Below, one piece after another: positions 54,193 through 62,755 of a stretch of 64,000 nucleotides of DNA. A program made the translations under genes and the position numbers. Source of the DNA: Bacteroidaceae bacterium (GTDB lineage: Bacteria; Bacteroidota; Bacteroidia; Bacteroidales; Bacteroidaceae). Below the pieces are notes generated by a model. That model saw only the letters and a program-made list of their open reading frames with translations, made no database searches and was not told where the DNA came from. The stretch spans positions 49,367 to 113,366 of the forward strand of contig JAFUGG010000004.1 of assembly GCA_017469525.1 (NCBI GenBank). The letters are read 5' to 3'. Position 1 is the stretch's first letter, and every line of letters starts with the position of its first letter.

Positions 54193-54252
54193 GTTCTAGG
54201 AATTACTAGTTGAAACTAGTAAGAACTAGTTATAACTAGGGTTTCTAGGTTA
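54193..54252 (+). repeat. Decamer array around CTAG, 6 units
   Basis: GTTCTAGGAA, TTACTAGTTG, AAACTAGTAA, GAACTAGTTA, TAACTAGGGT, TTCTAGGTTA: six contiguous 10-nt units with CTAG in fixed position. It is upstream of aspC and directly followed by the CTTTCAA heptamers. Confidence 0.88.
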
Positions 54253-54259
54253 TTTTTAA

Positions 54260-54294
54260 CTTTCAACTCTCAACTTTCAACTTTCAACTTCACA
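54260..54294 (+). repeat. Heptamer array CTTTCAA, 5 units
   Basis: CTTTCAA, CTCTCAA, CTTTCAA, CTTTCAA, CTTCACA. The ribBA stop codon (54290-54292) lies in the last unit. It is a phase-shifted reverse complement of the AAAGTTG family. Confidence 0.85.
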
Positions 54295-55537
54295 GTTTGT
54301 GTCCCATTCGTGTGCGCTTTGTCTCGAGGTAACGACGATTGTAGTCGTTGGGCTCGACCACAATAGGCACGTTCTCCACGATGGTGAGGCCGTAGCTTTC
54401 CAAGCCGACGCGCTTGACGGGGTTGTTCGTGATAAGCCGAATCTTGCCGACGCCCATCTCGCGAAGTATCTGGGCGCCTACGCCATACTCGCGTTCGTCG
54501 GGACGGAAGCCGAGGTGTATGTTGGCATCGACCGTATCGTCGCCCTGCTCCTGGAGCTTGTAGGCAGCAATCTTGTTCATCAAGCCTATGCCGCGGCCTT
54601 CCTGGCTGAGATAGACGATGAGGCCTTTGCCTTCCTTTTCGATCATGCGCATCGACTTGTGGAGCTGCTCGCCGCAGTCGCAACGCTGGCTGCCGAAGAT
54701 GTCGCCCGTCATGCAGCTCGAGTGCATGCGCACCAGCACTGGTTCGTCCTCGCGCCACTCACCTTTGTAGAGCACCACGTGTTCCAGGCCGTTGCTCTTC
54801 TGGCGGAAGGGTATGATGTGGAAGTGTCCGTCGGCTGTCGGCATGTCTGCCTCTACGCCACGCTCCACGAGGGATTCCTGCCGGAGGCGATAGGCGATGA
54901 GGTCACGGATGCTGATAATCTTGAGACCATGTTCGCGTGCCACCTCCTTGAGCTGTGGCATACGCGCCATCGTGCCGTCCTCGTTAAGGATTTCGATGAG
55001 GGCTGCTGCCGGCTGAAGCCCTGAGAGACGCGCCAAATCGACAGCTGCCTCGGTGTGACCGGCACGACGAAGCACACCTTTGTCCTGTGCGTAGAGCGGA
55101 TTGATGTGGCCCGGTCGGCCGAAATCGGAGGGCTTCCGATTGGGGTCGGCAAGAGCACGGATGGTTGCAGCGCGGTCGTGCGTGCTGACTCCCGTCGTGC
55201 AACCTTCCAGGAGATCCACCGTCACGGTGAACGGCGTGCCGAGCATGCTCGTGTTGTCTTGCACCTGATGGTCGAGTTCGAGTTCTGCTGCACGTGCCAT
55301 CGTGATGGGGGCACAGAGCACGCCGCGGCCGTTGCGCAGCATGAAGTTGACCTTTTCGGGGGTTATCATTTCGGCAGCCGTGATGAAGTCTCCCTCGTTC
55401 TCGCGGTCTTCATCGTCAACCACGATGACGAACTTTCCCTGCCGGAAGTCATCGAGCGCTGCTTCGATGGAGCTTAGTTGTAGTTCATTGACCATTGGGC
55501 ATTGACCATTGACCATTGACTGTTGTTTGTTGTCCAT
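54290..55537 (-). CDS. ribBA: Bifunctional DHBP synthase / GTP cyclohydrolase II
   Basis: A 415-residue riboflavin-pathway enzyme with both initial reactions. The DHBP synthase half (about 20-220) has [11 protein letters not shown] and the HTEA region; the GTP cyclohydrolase II half has the zinc cysteines in [20 protein letters not shown] and the QEGRGIGL loop. The first ~17 residues ([17 protein letters not shown]) are encoded by a heptamer array and are not part of the family core, which begins about at [10 protein letters not shown]. The gene start lies 53 nt inside the preceding lptF/G gene. Confidence 0.93.
   Translation of the reverse strand: MDNKQQSMVNGQCPMVNELQLSSIEAALDDFRQGKFVIVVDDEDRENEGDFITAAEMITPEKVNFMLRNGRGVLCAPITMARAAELELDHQVQDNTSMLGTPFTVTVDLLEGCTTGVSTHDRAATIRALADPNRKPSDFGRPGHINPLYAQDKGVLRRAGHTEAAVDLARLSGLQPAAALIEILNEDGTMARMPQLKEVAREHGLKIISIRDLIAYRLRQESLVERGVEADMPTADGHFHIIPFRQKSNGLEHVVLYKGEWREDEPVLVRMHSSCMTGDIFGSQRCDCGEQLHKSMRMIEKEGKGLIVYLSQEGRGIGLMNKIAAYKLQEQGDDTVDANIHLGFRPDEREYGVGAQILREMGVGKIRLITNNPVKRVGLESYGLTIVENVPIVVEPNDYNRRYLETKRTRMGHKL
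55484..55532 (-). repeat. Heptamer array NNCATTG, 7 units, at the lptF/ribBA overlap
   Basis: Units TTCATTG, ACCATTG, GGCATTG, ACCATTG, ACCATTG, ACTGTTG, TTTGTTG. It is translated in two frames: the C terminus of LptF/G ([13 protein letters not shown], stop inside the first unit) and the N terminus of RibBA. Confidence 0.9.
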
Positions 55538-57437
55538 ATTCTTGTTTTATTATTCTTTCTGAGATTAGGTTGTTTATCCTTTCTATGTTTCTGAGGTCGA
55601 GGCGTAGCCGGAGCCTGTAGCGCCAGATGCGTATGTACAGGATGAGTCCGAGCGGGAAGACGATGCCGAAGATCATGTTCAGGCGTTTGTTGTTGAACGG
55701 CCTGGTGTGAGCGCTCGGGTTGATGATGGGGTATTCGTTGATGTAGGATATTATCACATTGTCGCGGCTGTTGTGGAGTTCCTCGACCAATGCCTCGACG
55801 CGGTCGCTCAGTTCTGCTGCGTGCTTGTCCTGACCGGGGTTGAAGAAGAGGTCGAAATAGTTTGGGATGCGGCGCAGATGCATTGTCTTGCGGCATTCGA
55901 TGCAGAATGCGGAGAGGTCGGCCAGGCGGTCGGGGAGGGTGGCATAGTCGGGGTCGCCCATGATGACTTCCTTGCGGTCGAGCTTACGGCTGGGTCGGAT
56001 TCCGAGCAGCCTCATGAAGAACATCTTGTAGCCTTCCATGTTGAAGACCACGCTGTCGCTGTTGGCCTTGTAGGTCAGGAAGATGCCGGTGCCGAGGAGT
56101 ACCAGTGAGCTGAGCAGGGTGCCGCTTTCGATGGTCCATGCATTCACTTTTGCATTGTTCTCGCCAGCTTGGTTGACGATATAATAGAAGATGAAGATGA
56201 TGACGCTCACGACGACGGGTACGCCCAATCCGCCCTTTCTGATGATGGCTCCCAGCGGTGCTCCGACGAAGAAGAAGAGCAGGCATGCGAGGCTCAGGGT
56301 GAACTTCTTGTACCACTCGATGCGATGTTTGCGCAGGTTCAGGTTTCTGTCTCCCGTCTCGAGTGAGCGGAACTCGCATTCCGCCTTCATGGTCTCGGCA
56401 CGGTTCACTGCGCCTCGCCATGCCCTGATGCGCTGGTCGTCGCGCAGGGCAAGATAGATGGAGTCGAAGGGAGGCTGTTCCTGAGCCTGCCTGACGATGT
56501 CGAGCGAGTCCTTTATACCGGCGGGAAGGGTCTTCTTCATGTATGTCTGCATGATGTTGGCACAGATCATGTGCCTTGCGCTGTCTGCCTTGTAGGTCAG
56601 CGAATCGATGCTGTGTTCTATTTCCCCCAGGTTCTTTGTCTGAGCATTGTGCGAGAAGAGGTCGGCATCCATCAGGTTGAAGTTGCCGTCGAAGGGGATG
56701 AAGTCTTCTTCCCTCACGAATGACTCACGCATGTACGGCACGTTGGCCCTGAGCATCGACGAGCTTTGCGCGTCCATGTTGCGGAAGCGTTCGCCTCCCC
56801 ACAGCGTCAGCTTGAGGTGCATCTTGTCGGCCGTGCTTTGCAGCCGGGCACTGTCCGCCAGCACAATCTGGATGTCGTTGTAGCCGCCGTTGTTGGTGTA
56901 AATCATCACCCCATAGAGCATTCCAGTCTCCTGGTCCTTGTGTTCCACGTAGAGGTTATAGCCTGGAATCTCGCTATAAAAGATGCCTTCCGGTATGTCC
57001 AGCTCGGGGCTTTTCTGCTTCATGCTCCATGCCAGACGTGAGAGTTCGCGGGTGGCGAACGGGCTCACCCTGTTCTGGAACACGAAGCTTGCTCCGCAGA
57101 TAAGGGCTGCAACGAGGATGAGGGGTGCAAGAATGCGGACGAGCGGGATGCCGGCCGACTTCATGCTGAGCAGTTCGAAGTGCTCGCCCAGGTTGCCGAA
57201 CGAGATGAGGCTGGCCAGAAGCACAGAAAGCGGCATCGACCTGGGGATGACCGTCAGGCTGCTGTACCAGAAGAACTTGGCCAGGAGGTCTATTGTCAAA
57301 CCCTTGCCAATCAGGTTGTTCATCCACATCCAAAGGAACTGCATGACGAAGATGAACAGGCAAATGAAGAACGTTCCAGCGAAAACCAGCAGGAACTCCT
57401 TGACGATGTAGATGTCCAGTTTCTTGAAAAATCTCAT
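55485..57437 (-). CDS. LptF/LptG-family permease (lipopolysaccharide export)
   Basis: A 650-residue inner-membrane protein of the YjgP/YjgQ family, part of the LptB2FG transporter that extracts lipopolysaccharide. N-terminal membrane helices (about 14-110: [20 protein letters not shown]), a long periplasmic beta-jellyroll region, and C-terminal helices near 370-450 ([20 protein letters not shown]). Bacteroidetes members are longer than the ~360 residues of E. coli LptF. The start was set at 57437 because a TACCTTTG box at 57483-57490 and the palindromic repeat lie within the longer frame. The end is repeat-encoded. Confidence 0.9.
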   Translation of the reverse strand: MRFFKKLDIYIVKEFLLVFAGTFFICLFIFVMQFLWMWMNNLIGKGLTIDLLAKFFWYSSLTVIPRSMPLSVLLASLISFGNLGEHFELLSMKSAGIPLVRILAPLILVAALICGASFVFQNRVSPFATRELSRLAWSMKQKSPELDIPEGIFYSEIPGYNLYVEHKDQETGMLYGVMIYTNNGGYNDIQIVLADSARLQSTADKMHLKLTLWGGERFRNMDAQSSSMLRANVPYMRESFVREEDFIPFDGNFNLMDADLFSHNAQTKNLGEIEHSIDSLTYKADSARHMICANIMQTYMKKTLPAGIKDSLDIVRQAQEQPPFDSIYLALRDDQRIRAWRGAVNRAETMKAECEFRSLETGDRNLNLRKHRIEWYKKFTLSLACLLFFFVGAPLGAIIRKGGLGVPVVVSVIIFIFYYIVNQAGENNAKVNAWTIESGTLLSSLVLLGTGIFLTYKANSDSVVFNMEGYKMFFMRLLGIRPSRKLDRKEVIMGDPDYATLPDRLADLSAFCIECRKTMHLRRIPNYFDLFFNPGQDKHAAELSDRVEALVEELHNSRDNVIISYINEYPIINPSAHTRPFNNKRLNMIFGIVFPLGLILYIRIWRYRLRLRLDLRNIERINNLISERIIKQEYGQQTTVNGQWSMPNGQ

Positions 57438-57482
57438 TTGCCAGTGAATGTATGTGTTCTTTCGTTGCACACTTTCGGTGTG

Positions 57483-57490
57483 CAAAGGTA
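57483..57490 (-). promoter_or_regulatory. -7 box of the lptF/G promoter
   Basis: TACCTTTG on the - strand, 45 nt upstream of the chosen ATG. Confidence 0.6.
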
Positions 57491-57585
57491 CGACTTTTTT
57501 TTCTCTCTGCAATGAAGCTGCCCCGATAATTACCTTGAAAAGGTAAGATTGTCGTAAATTCTTACCCAATGAATGCAGCCGGATT

Positions 57586-57655
57586 GATTGCACATACATG
57601 TAGATGCAATTGCATGTACATGTAGATGCAATTGCATCTACATGTATGTGCAATC
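57586..57655 (+). repeat. 22-nt array, 3 units, forming a perfect 30-bp inverted repeat
   Basis: Second copy of the 29488-29553 element. Units at 57590-57611, 57612-57633 and 57634-57655 (GCACATACATGTAGATGC, GCATGTACATGTAGATGC, GCATCTACATGTATGTGC, each with AATT or AATC). Arms 57586-57615 and 57626-57655 pair perfectly around 10 nt. Confidence 0.92.
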
Positions 57656-57701
57656 AACTCATTAGGCAAGGTGGGGCAAAAAGACGTTGAGAATCAAACA
57701 G

Positions 57702-57759
57702 AAAAGGCACATAGAAACCGTCGTCCGCCATAGGGACGCACGGCATCTATGTGCCTTTT
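57702..57759 (-). terminator. Terminator of fba
   Basis: A 13-bp perfect stem AAAAGGCACATAG / CTATGTGCCTTTT enclosing a second CGTCC/GGACG stem. Read on - it ends in CCTTTTCTG. Confidence 0.75.
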
Positions 57760-57822
57760 GTCATAAAATCATGCTGTCAGCAAACCTGCTGACGTCAGTT
57801 TTCAGAACTTGCTGCGCTTGAT

Positions 57823-58821
57823 TTAGAGCTTGTCGTTGCTGCCCAAAACCTCCACAATCTTGTGGATGTACATCTTCTTCATGTTCTCGCGAGCGGGCTT
57901 CAGGTACTGGCGGGGATCGAAGTCGCCGGGCTTCTCGTCGAAGTGCTTGCGGATGGCAGCGGTCATGGCAAGGCGGCTGTCAGAGTCGATGTTAATCTTG
58001 CAGACTGCGCTCTTGCTGGCCTCACGAAGCTGCTCTTCGGGAATACCAACTGCATCGGGCAGCTTACCGCCATGAGCGTTGATGGTGTCAACCTCTTCCT
58101 GAGGAACAGAAGAAGAGCCGTGGAGCACGATGGGGAAGCCGGGGAGCTTCTTCTCGATCTCGTGCAGGATGTCGAATGCCAATGGAGGAGGCACGAGCCT
58201 GCCAGTCTTCGGGTCGCGTGTGCACTGCTCGGGAGTGAACTTGTATGCACCGTGGCTTGTGCCGATAGAGATAGCCAGGCTGTCGCAACCGCTGCGAGTA
58301 GCGAAGTCGATGACCTCTTCGGGCTTCGTGTAGTGACTCTCTTCGGCCTGTACCTCGTCCTCAACGCCTGCGAGTACGCCCAGCTCAGCCTCTACGGTAA
58401 CGTCGTGAGCGTGAGCATATTCTACCACCTGCTTGGTGATGCGGATGTTCTCCTCGTAGGGGAGAGCGCTGCCGTCGAACATGACGCTGGAGAAACCATT
58501 GTCGATGCAGTCCTTGCAAAGTTCGAAGCTGTCGCCATGGTCGAGGTGAAGAACAATCTGAGGATTCTCGCAACCGAGCTCCTTAGCGTATTCCACAGCG
58601 CCCTGAGCCATGTAGCGCAGGATGGTGCCGTTGGCATAGTTGCGGGCACCCTTGCTGACCTGCATGATGACGGGAGACTTTGTCTCTACGGCAGCCTGCA
58701 CGATTGCCTGCATCTGCTCGAGTGTGTTGAAGTTGAATGCTGGGATGGCATAACCGCCAGCCACTGCCTTCTTGAACATCTCACGGGTGTTCACAAGGCC
58801 GAGTTCTTTGTAACTTGTCAT
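57823..58821 (-). CDS. fba: Class II fructose-bisphosphate aldolase
   Basis: Zinc-dependent glycolytic aldolase, 332 residues. The zinc and catalytic region is visible as LHLDHGDSFELCKDCIDNGF, with TVEAELGVLAGVEDEV and SIGTSHGAYKF further on, and LHGSSSVPQEEVDTINAHGG near 230. Complete and normal length. It has its own promoter box (58874-58881) and terminator, so it is monocistronic. Confidence 0.96.
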   Translation of the reverse strand: MTSYKELGLVNTREMFKKAVAGGYAIPAFNFNTLEQMQAIVQAAVETKSPVIMQVSKGARNYANGTILRYMAQGAVEYAKELGCENPQIVLHLDHGDSFELCKDCIDNGFSSVMFDGSALPYEENIRITKQVVEYAHAHDVTVEAELGVLAGVEDEVQAEESHYTKPEEVIDFATRSGCDSLAISIGTSHGAYKFTPEQCTRDPKTGRLVPPPLAFDILHEIEKKLPGFPIVLHGSSSVPQEEVDTINAHGGKLPDAVGIPEEQLREASKSAVCKINIDSDSRLAMTAAIRKHFDEKPGDFDPRQYLKPARENMKKMYIHKIVEVLGSNDKL

Positions 58822-58873
58822 AGGGATTTAGATTTAACTATTTAATATTACCTTTTATTCGTTTTTGCGGGTG

Positions 58874-58881
58874 CAAAGGTA
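58874..58881 (-). promoter_or_regulatory. -7 box of the fba promoter
   Basis: TACCTTTG on the - strand, 52 nt upstream of the ATG. The AAAGTTT array starts 6 nt further upstream. Confidence 0.6.
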
Positions 58882-58887
58882 CAAAAT

Positions 58888-58922
58888 AAAGTTTAAAGTT
58901 TAAAGTTTAGAGTTTAAAGTTT
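58888..58922 (+). repeat. Heptamer array AAAGTTT, 5 units
   Basis: AAAGTTT three times, AGAGTTT, AAAGTTT. It lies between the fba promoter and the EEP gene end. Confidence 0.88.
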
Positions 58923-58953
58923 TGCTCTTTGCTGCACTTTTGCAATGTCTGCT

Positions 58954-59997
58954 TTACATTGCCTTGACCAAATACGTCACCGTAGGCAAGTGGTCGCTGA
59001 AGCCGTTAAGCCAGACACCTCCCGCGTGCGTGCGCTTGGGCGTTCCTTTATATTTACCTTCTTGCTGCAAGAGATAGTCGCGCTTGAAGATGTGATAGTT
59101 GTAGAGCGTCAGCTCCTTATACTCCTTATTCCCGCTGAGGTCAAGCATGTTGCGTGAGCATACAATCTGGTCGAAGAGGTTCCATCCGCCCTGATAGGAG
59201 AGCGTGCCTTGCCCCTTGCTTCTGAGTACATCCCACCAGGGATTGTAGAAGTCGCCGTCGCCCACATCCTTCATCTTGCGTCTTGCCCCCAGGTACTTCG
59301 CCATAGAGGTGTTATCCGGGTCGTCGTTCATGTCGCCCATCACCATGATGTGCTGCGAAGGGTCAGCCTTGTGGATGCTGTCCGTCAAGGCACGCACCTG
59401 CTTTCCTGCATACTCGCGGAAGACATTTTCGGAAGCACGGCTCGGCCAGTGGCATACGATGACAGTGAGGTTGTCGCCTGCCAGCTTGCCCTGCACACAG
59501 AGGAATGGACGTGTGGCACGAGTGGTGTCGCCATTCTCATAGACATAAAGCTTGTGGAAATACTTCTCGACCTTGAAAGCCTTCGGGTTGTAGATGAGGG
59601 CACAATCCACGCCACGCTTGTCGGGACCTTCCAGATGGACGTACTTGTATCCGCGTTGTTTCATGCAAGGCTGAGCCACGAGGTCATCGAGAGCCTTGTC
59701 GTTCTCCACCTCGCTCACGCCAATAACGCTCGCTCCGTATGGCAGTTTGTCCGTGCCCAAGTCGCAAAGCGCACGCGCCATGTTGGCAAGCTTGTTCGTG
59801 TACTTGTTGCCGTCCCAATGATAGGAACCGTCGGGCAGAAAGTCATAGTCGTTCTTGTGCTCATCGTGACATGTGTCGAAAAGGTTCTCCAAGTTGTAGA
59901 ATGCCACAGCATGTACCATGAGTTTCCGATTCTGAGCATTTGTGGTTGAGGCAAACAAAAATAATGCCGAAAGAAGCGTGAAGAATGTATGTTTCAT
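58954..59997 (-). CDS. Secreted endonuclease/exonuclease/phosphatase-family protein
   Basis: 347 residues with a signal peptide (MKHTFFTLLSALFLFASTTNAQ). EEP fold landmarks: AFYNLENLFDT, VIGVSEVEND (metal-binding Glu), VIVCHWPSR, MVMGDMNDDPD (the D-x-N motif) and the C-terminal SDHLPTVTYL (Asp-His pair). All catalytic positions are present. It may be a secreted nuclease or phosphatase; the substrate is not predictable. A promoter box lies at 60023-60030. Confidence 0.85.
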   Translation of the reverse strand: MKHTFFTLLSALFLFASTTNAQNRKLMVHAVAFYNLENLFDTCHDEHKNDYDFLPDGSYHWDGNKYTNKLANMARALCDLGTDKLPYGASVIGVSEVENDKALDDLVAQPCMKQRGYKYVHLEGPDKRGVDCALIYNPKAFKVEKYFHKLYVYENGDTTRATRPFLCVQGKLAGDNLTVIVCHWPSRASENVFREYAGKQVRALTDSIHKADPSQHIMVMGDMNDDPDNTSMAKYLGARRKMKDVGDGDFYNPWWDVLRSKGQGTLSYQGGWNLFDQIVCSRNMLDLSGNKEYKELTLYNYHIFKRDYLLQQEGKYKGTPKRTHAGGVWLNGFSDHLPTVTYLVKAM

Positions 59998-60022
59998 TTA
60001 TGATACCGTTTTATTTTCATTG

Positions 60023-60030
60023 CAAAGTTA
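60023..60030 (-). promoter_or_regulatory. -7 box of the EEP gene
   Basis: TAACTTTG on the - strand, 25 nt before the ATG. Confidence 0.6.
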
Positions 60031-60079
60031 ATGCTTTTTGTGAAAGAAAATACAGTTAAGGAAAAAAATATGCCCTTAC

Positions 60080-60112
60080 TTGCCCAAGATAGTTATTTTT
60101 TTTATAAGTTTG
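60080..60112 (+). promoter_or_regulatory. Promoter of the receptor-lipoprotein operon
   Basis: TTG at 60080-60082 and TAAGTTTG at 60105-60112 (22-nt spacer), 36 nt before the ATG at 60149. Confidence 0.55.
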
Positions 60113-60148
60113 CACCATATTATACAAATTATAACATAGAAAACATAC

Positions 60149-62716
60149 ATGAAAAAGAAACATCTGCTTTTGGTGTTTGCCCTTGCGGCAGCACCGTTGA
60201 GCCACGCCCAGACGACAGAGTCGGCAGGCGTGGATTCGCTGAGCACGATGGAAGATGAGTTGCAGACAGACGACAGCAACTTCACCTTCACAGAGTCACA
60301 GCTCGGCGAGAACGATGACATCACATCCGATGTCATACGCATCAACTCAGCCACCAACGTCTATGCCAGCCAAATCAGCTGGACGTGGAGTGGCATCTGG
60401 TTCAAGTATCGTGCTCTGGACAATGCCTACAACGACATCTACATGAATGGCGTGCAGGTCAACAATCCAGAGAACGGACGCTTCTCCTATTCCACCATCG
60501 GTGGCATGAACGATGCCATTCGTAACAAAGAAGACGTCAGCCCATTCGAGGGAAATAACTTCTCCTTCAGCGGAATGGGTGGCAGCAGCAACTATAACCT
60601 CCGTGCCAGTCAGATGCCTGCCGGACACAAGGTGACGCTCTCGGGAGCTAACCGCAACTATACGCTTCGTGCCATGTACACCTACGGTACAGGCCTGAGC
60701 AAAGACGGATGGGCTTTCTTCGGCACCGTCGGCTACCGATGGTCGAACATGCAGACGGCAGCCATCAAGGGAACGTTCTACAACAGCCTTGCCTATTTCC
60801 TGTCAGCCCAAAAGATTATCAACGACAAGCATTCTATCAACCTTGCCACATGGGGCAGCCCAACGGAAAGAGCTACGGCCGGTGCAAGTACGGACGAGGC
60901 CTATTGGCTTGCCAACGACTATCAGTACAACCCTTATTGGGGCTATCAAGGAGGCAAGAAGAGAGCCAGCCGCATCGTCAATAACTTCGAGCCGAGCGTA
61001 CTTGCCACATGGGACTTCAACATCAAGGAAAACATGAAGCTCACCACAAGCTTCTTCTTCAAACTTGCCAAGTACAAGAGCACCAAGCTCAACTACAGCG
61101 GCACTAATCCGCATCCCGACTACTGGAAGCGCTTCCCCTCATATAACTATGATGTGTGGGGAAGAGACGGCGACTACAGTTATGACAATGCAGCTTTCTG
61201 GACAGCTTATGAGAATTGGCAGGACGAACCTTATCGCCAAATCAACTTCGATGAACTTTACTTTGCCAACACGCAGCTCAACAAGATTGGTGCTGATGCT
61301 ATCTACTGGATAGAGGCCCGCCACAATAATCACTTGATGACAAACCTCTCCAGCACTTATGACTGGAACATCAAGCCCGGAGCAAAGTTCAGTGCCGGTG
61401 TGCAGCTGCTCAGCAATCGCGGCTCACACTACAGAACCATCGAGGACCTCTTGGGCGGTGAGTATTTCCACAACACCAATACCTATCTTGTCGGTGACTA
61501 TCAGGAGACTTCTACGGAAGCGATGTACGATGTCAACCATGGCTATCAGAAACTTATCGAAGGCGACCGCTATGGCTACGACTACAACCTCTGGAATCAG
61601 GACGTCAAGCTTTGGGCAGGTTTCAGCATGGACCGCGACATCGTGCACAGCTTCATTACAGGTAAGATTGGCGGCCGCAGGATGTGGCGCGAAGGTTTCA
61701 TGCGCAATGGCCTCTTCCAGGACAACAGCTACGGCAAGAGTGGTATCGCACACTTCCTGGACGGTGGCATGAAGATGGGCTCTACTATCAATCTGGGCAA
61801 AGGTCACGCCATTACGGCAGGCTTAGGCTATGAGCTGAGAGCACCTGGAGCAGCTGTTGCCTTCATGTGTCCCGAGATGAATAATGACTACGTACAGGAC
61901 CTCAGGAACGAGAAGGTGCTGAGTGCCGAACTGGGCTATGCCATCAGCAACAAGTGGTTCCGCCTGAACGTAAACGGTTACTACTATTACCTTCATGACG
62001 GCAACGAGTGGCAACAGTTCTACAACGACGATAGCAACAGCTTCTCATACAACAGCCTCACAGGTGTGAAGAAGGAATATGCCGGTGTGGAAGTCGGCTT
62101 GAAGGTCAAACTGACCAGCAACCTCGACCTCCTTGCCCTGGGAACTTATAGCGAAGCCAAGTATATCGACGACACGGAAGTCAGCTGGATGAACAGCACT
62201 TCGGGCGAAATGCATCAGGAACTTTGCCACAATGATGGCATGCGTGTCAGCGGAACACCTCTGGCAGCAGCAAGCCTCGGCTTGAACTACCGCATCAAGC
62301 GTTGGTACTTGAACCTGACAGGCAACTACTACGACCGCATCTATCTCTCCTATAGCACGAACATGCGCTACGAGCAGAATCTGAAGAATGCCGGTCGCTA
62401 TCATGCAGGTGAATATGACGTGCCTGAGCAGGCAAAGGGCCACGGTGGCTTCATGCTCGACGCCAGCATAGGTCGTCAGTTCTATGTGTTCCACCATCCT
62501 CTCAGTGTCAACCTGCAACTCTGCAACCTGACCAACCGTCGCAACATCACGACTGGCGGCTATGAGCAGAGCCGTAGCAACTACAGCGTGACAGAGACAG
62601 AGAGCACTGGCACAGAGGTTACGACAAAGCCCCGCACCTACAACTTCGAGAAGAATGCCAAGAAGTTCTATGCCCAGGGCTTCAACTTCTTGCTTAATCT
62701 GAACTATAGATTCTAA
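60149..62716 (+). CDS. TonB-dependent-receptor-like outer-membrane protein
   Basis: 855 residues: signal peptide (MKKKHLLLVFALAAAPLSHAQ), an acidic linker, a plug-like region (about 70-170: RALDNAYNDIYMNGVQVNNP, FSGMGGSSNYNLRAS), then a long aromatic-rich barrel ending FNFLLNLNYRF with the terminal Phe of outer-membrane barrels. It lacks the N-terminal CarboxypepD_reg domain of SusC proteins and I see no clear TonB box. It starts a transcript with two lipoproteins, a plausible uptake or surface system for an unknown ligand. Confidence 0.78.
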   Translation: MKKKHLLLVFALAAAPLSHAQTTESAGVDSLSTMEDELQTDDSNFTFTESQLGENDDITSDVIRINSATNVYASQISWTWSGIWFKYRALDNAYNDIYMNGVQVNNPENGRFSYSTIGGMNDAIRNKEDVSPFEGNNFSFSGMGGSSNYNLRASQMPAGHKVTLSGANRNYTLRAMYTYGTGLSKDGWAFFGTVGYRWSNMQTAAIKGTFYNSLAYFLSAQKIINDKHSINLATWGSPTERATAGASTDEAYWLANDYQYNPYWGYQGGKKRASRIVNNFEPSVLATWDFNIKENMKLTTSFFFKLAKYKSTKLNYSGTNPHPDYWKRFPSYNYDVWGRDGDYSYDNAAFWTAYENWQDEPYRQINFDELYFANTQLNKIGADAIYWIEARHNNHLMTNLSSTYDWNIKPGAKFSAGVQLLSNRGSHYRTIEDLLGGEYFHNTNTYLVGDYQETSTEAMYDVNHGYQKLIEGDRYGYDYNLWNQDVKLWAGFSMDRDIVHSFITGKIGGRRMWREGFMRNGLFQDNSYGKSGIAHFLDGGMKMGSTINLGKGHAITAGLGYELRAPGAAVAFMCPEMNNDYVQDLRNEKVLSAELGYAISNKWFRLNVNGYYYYLHDGNEWQQFYNDDSNSFSYNSLTGVKKEYAGVEVGLKVKLTSNLDLLALGTYSEAKYIDDTEVSWMNSTSGEMHQELCHNDGMRVSGTPLAAASLGLNYRIKRWYLNLTGNYYDRIYLSYSTNMRYEQNLKNAGRYHAGEYDVPEQAKGHGGFMLDASIGRQFYVFHHPLSVNLQLCNLTNRRNITTGGYEQSRSNYSVTETESTGTEVTTKPRTYNFEKNAKKFYAQGFNFLLNLNYRF

Positions 62717-62755
62717 GGTAACATCGTACACATTATATAATAATATAAGAAAGCA

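Noticed and set aside
57438..57653. Extension of lptF/G by 72 residues upstream
   Set aside because: The extension covers the palindromic repeat and a promoter box at 57483-57490. The family N terminus fits the ATG at 57437.
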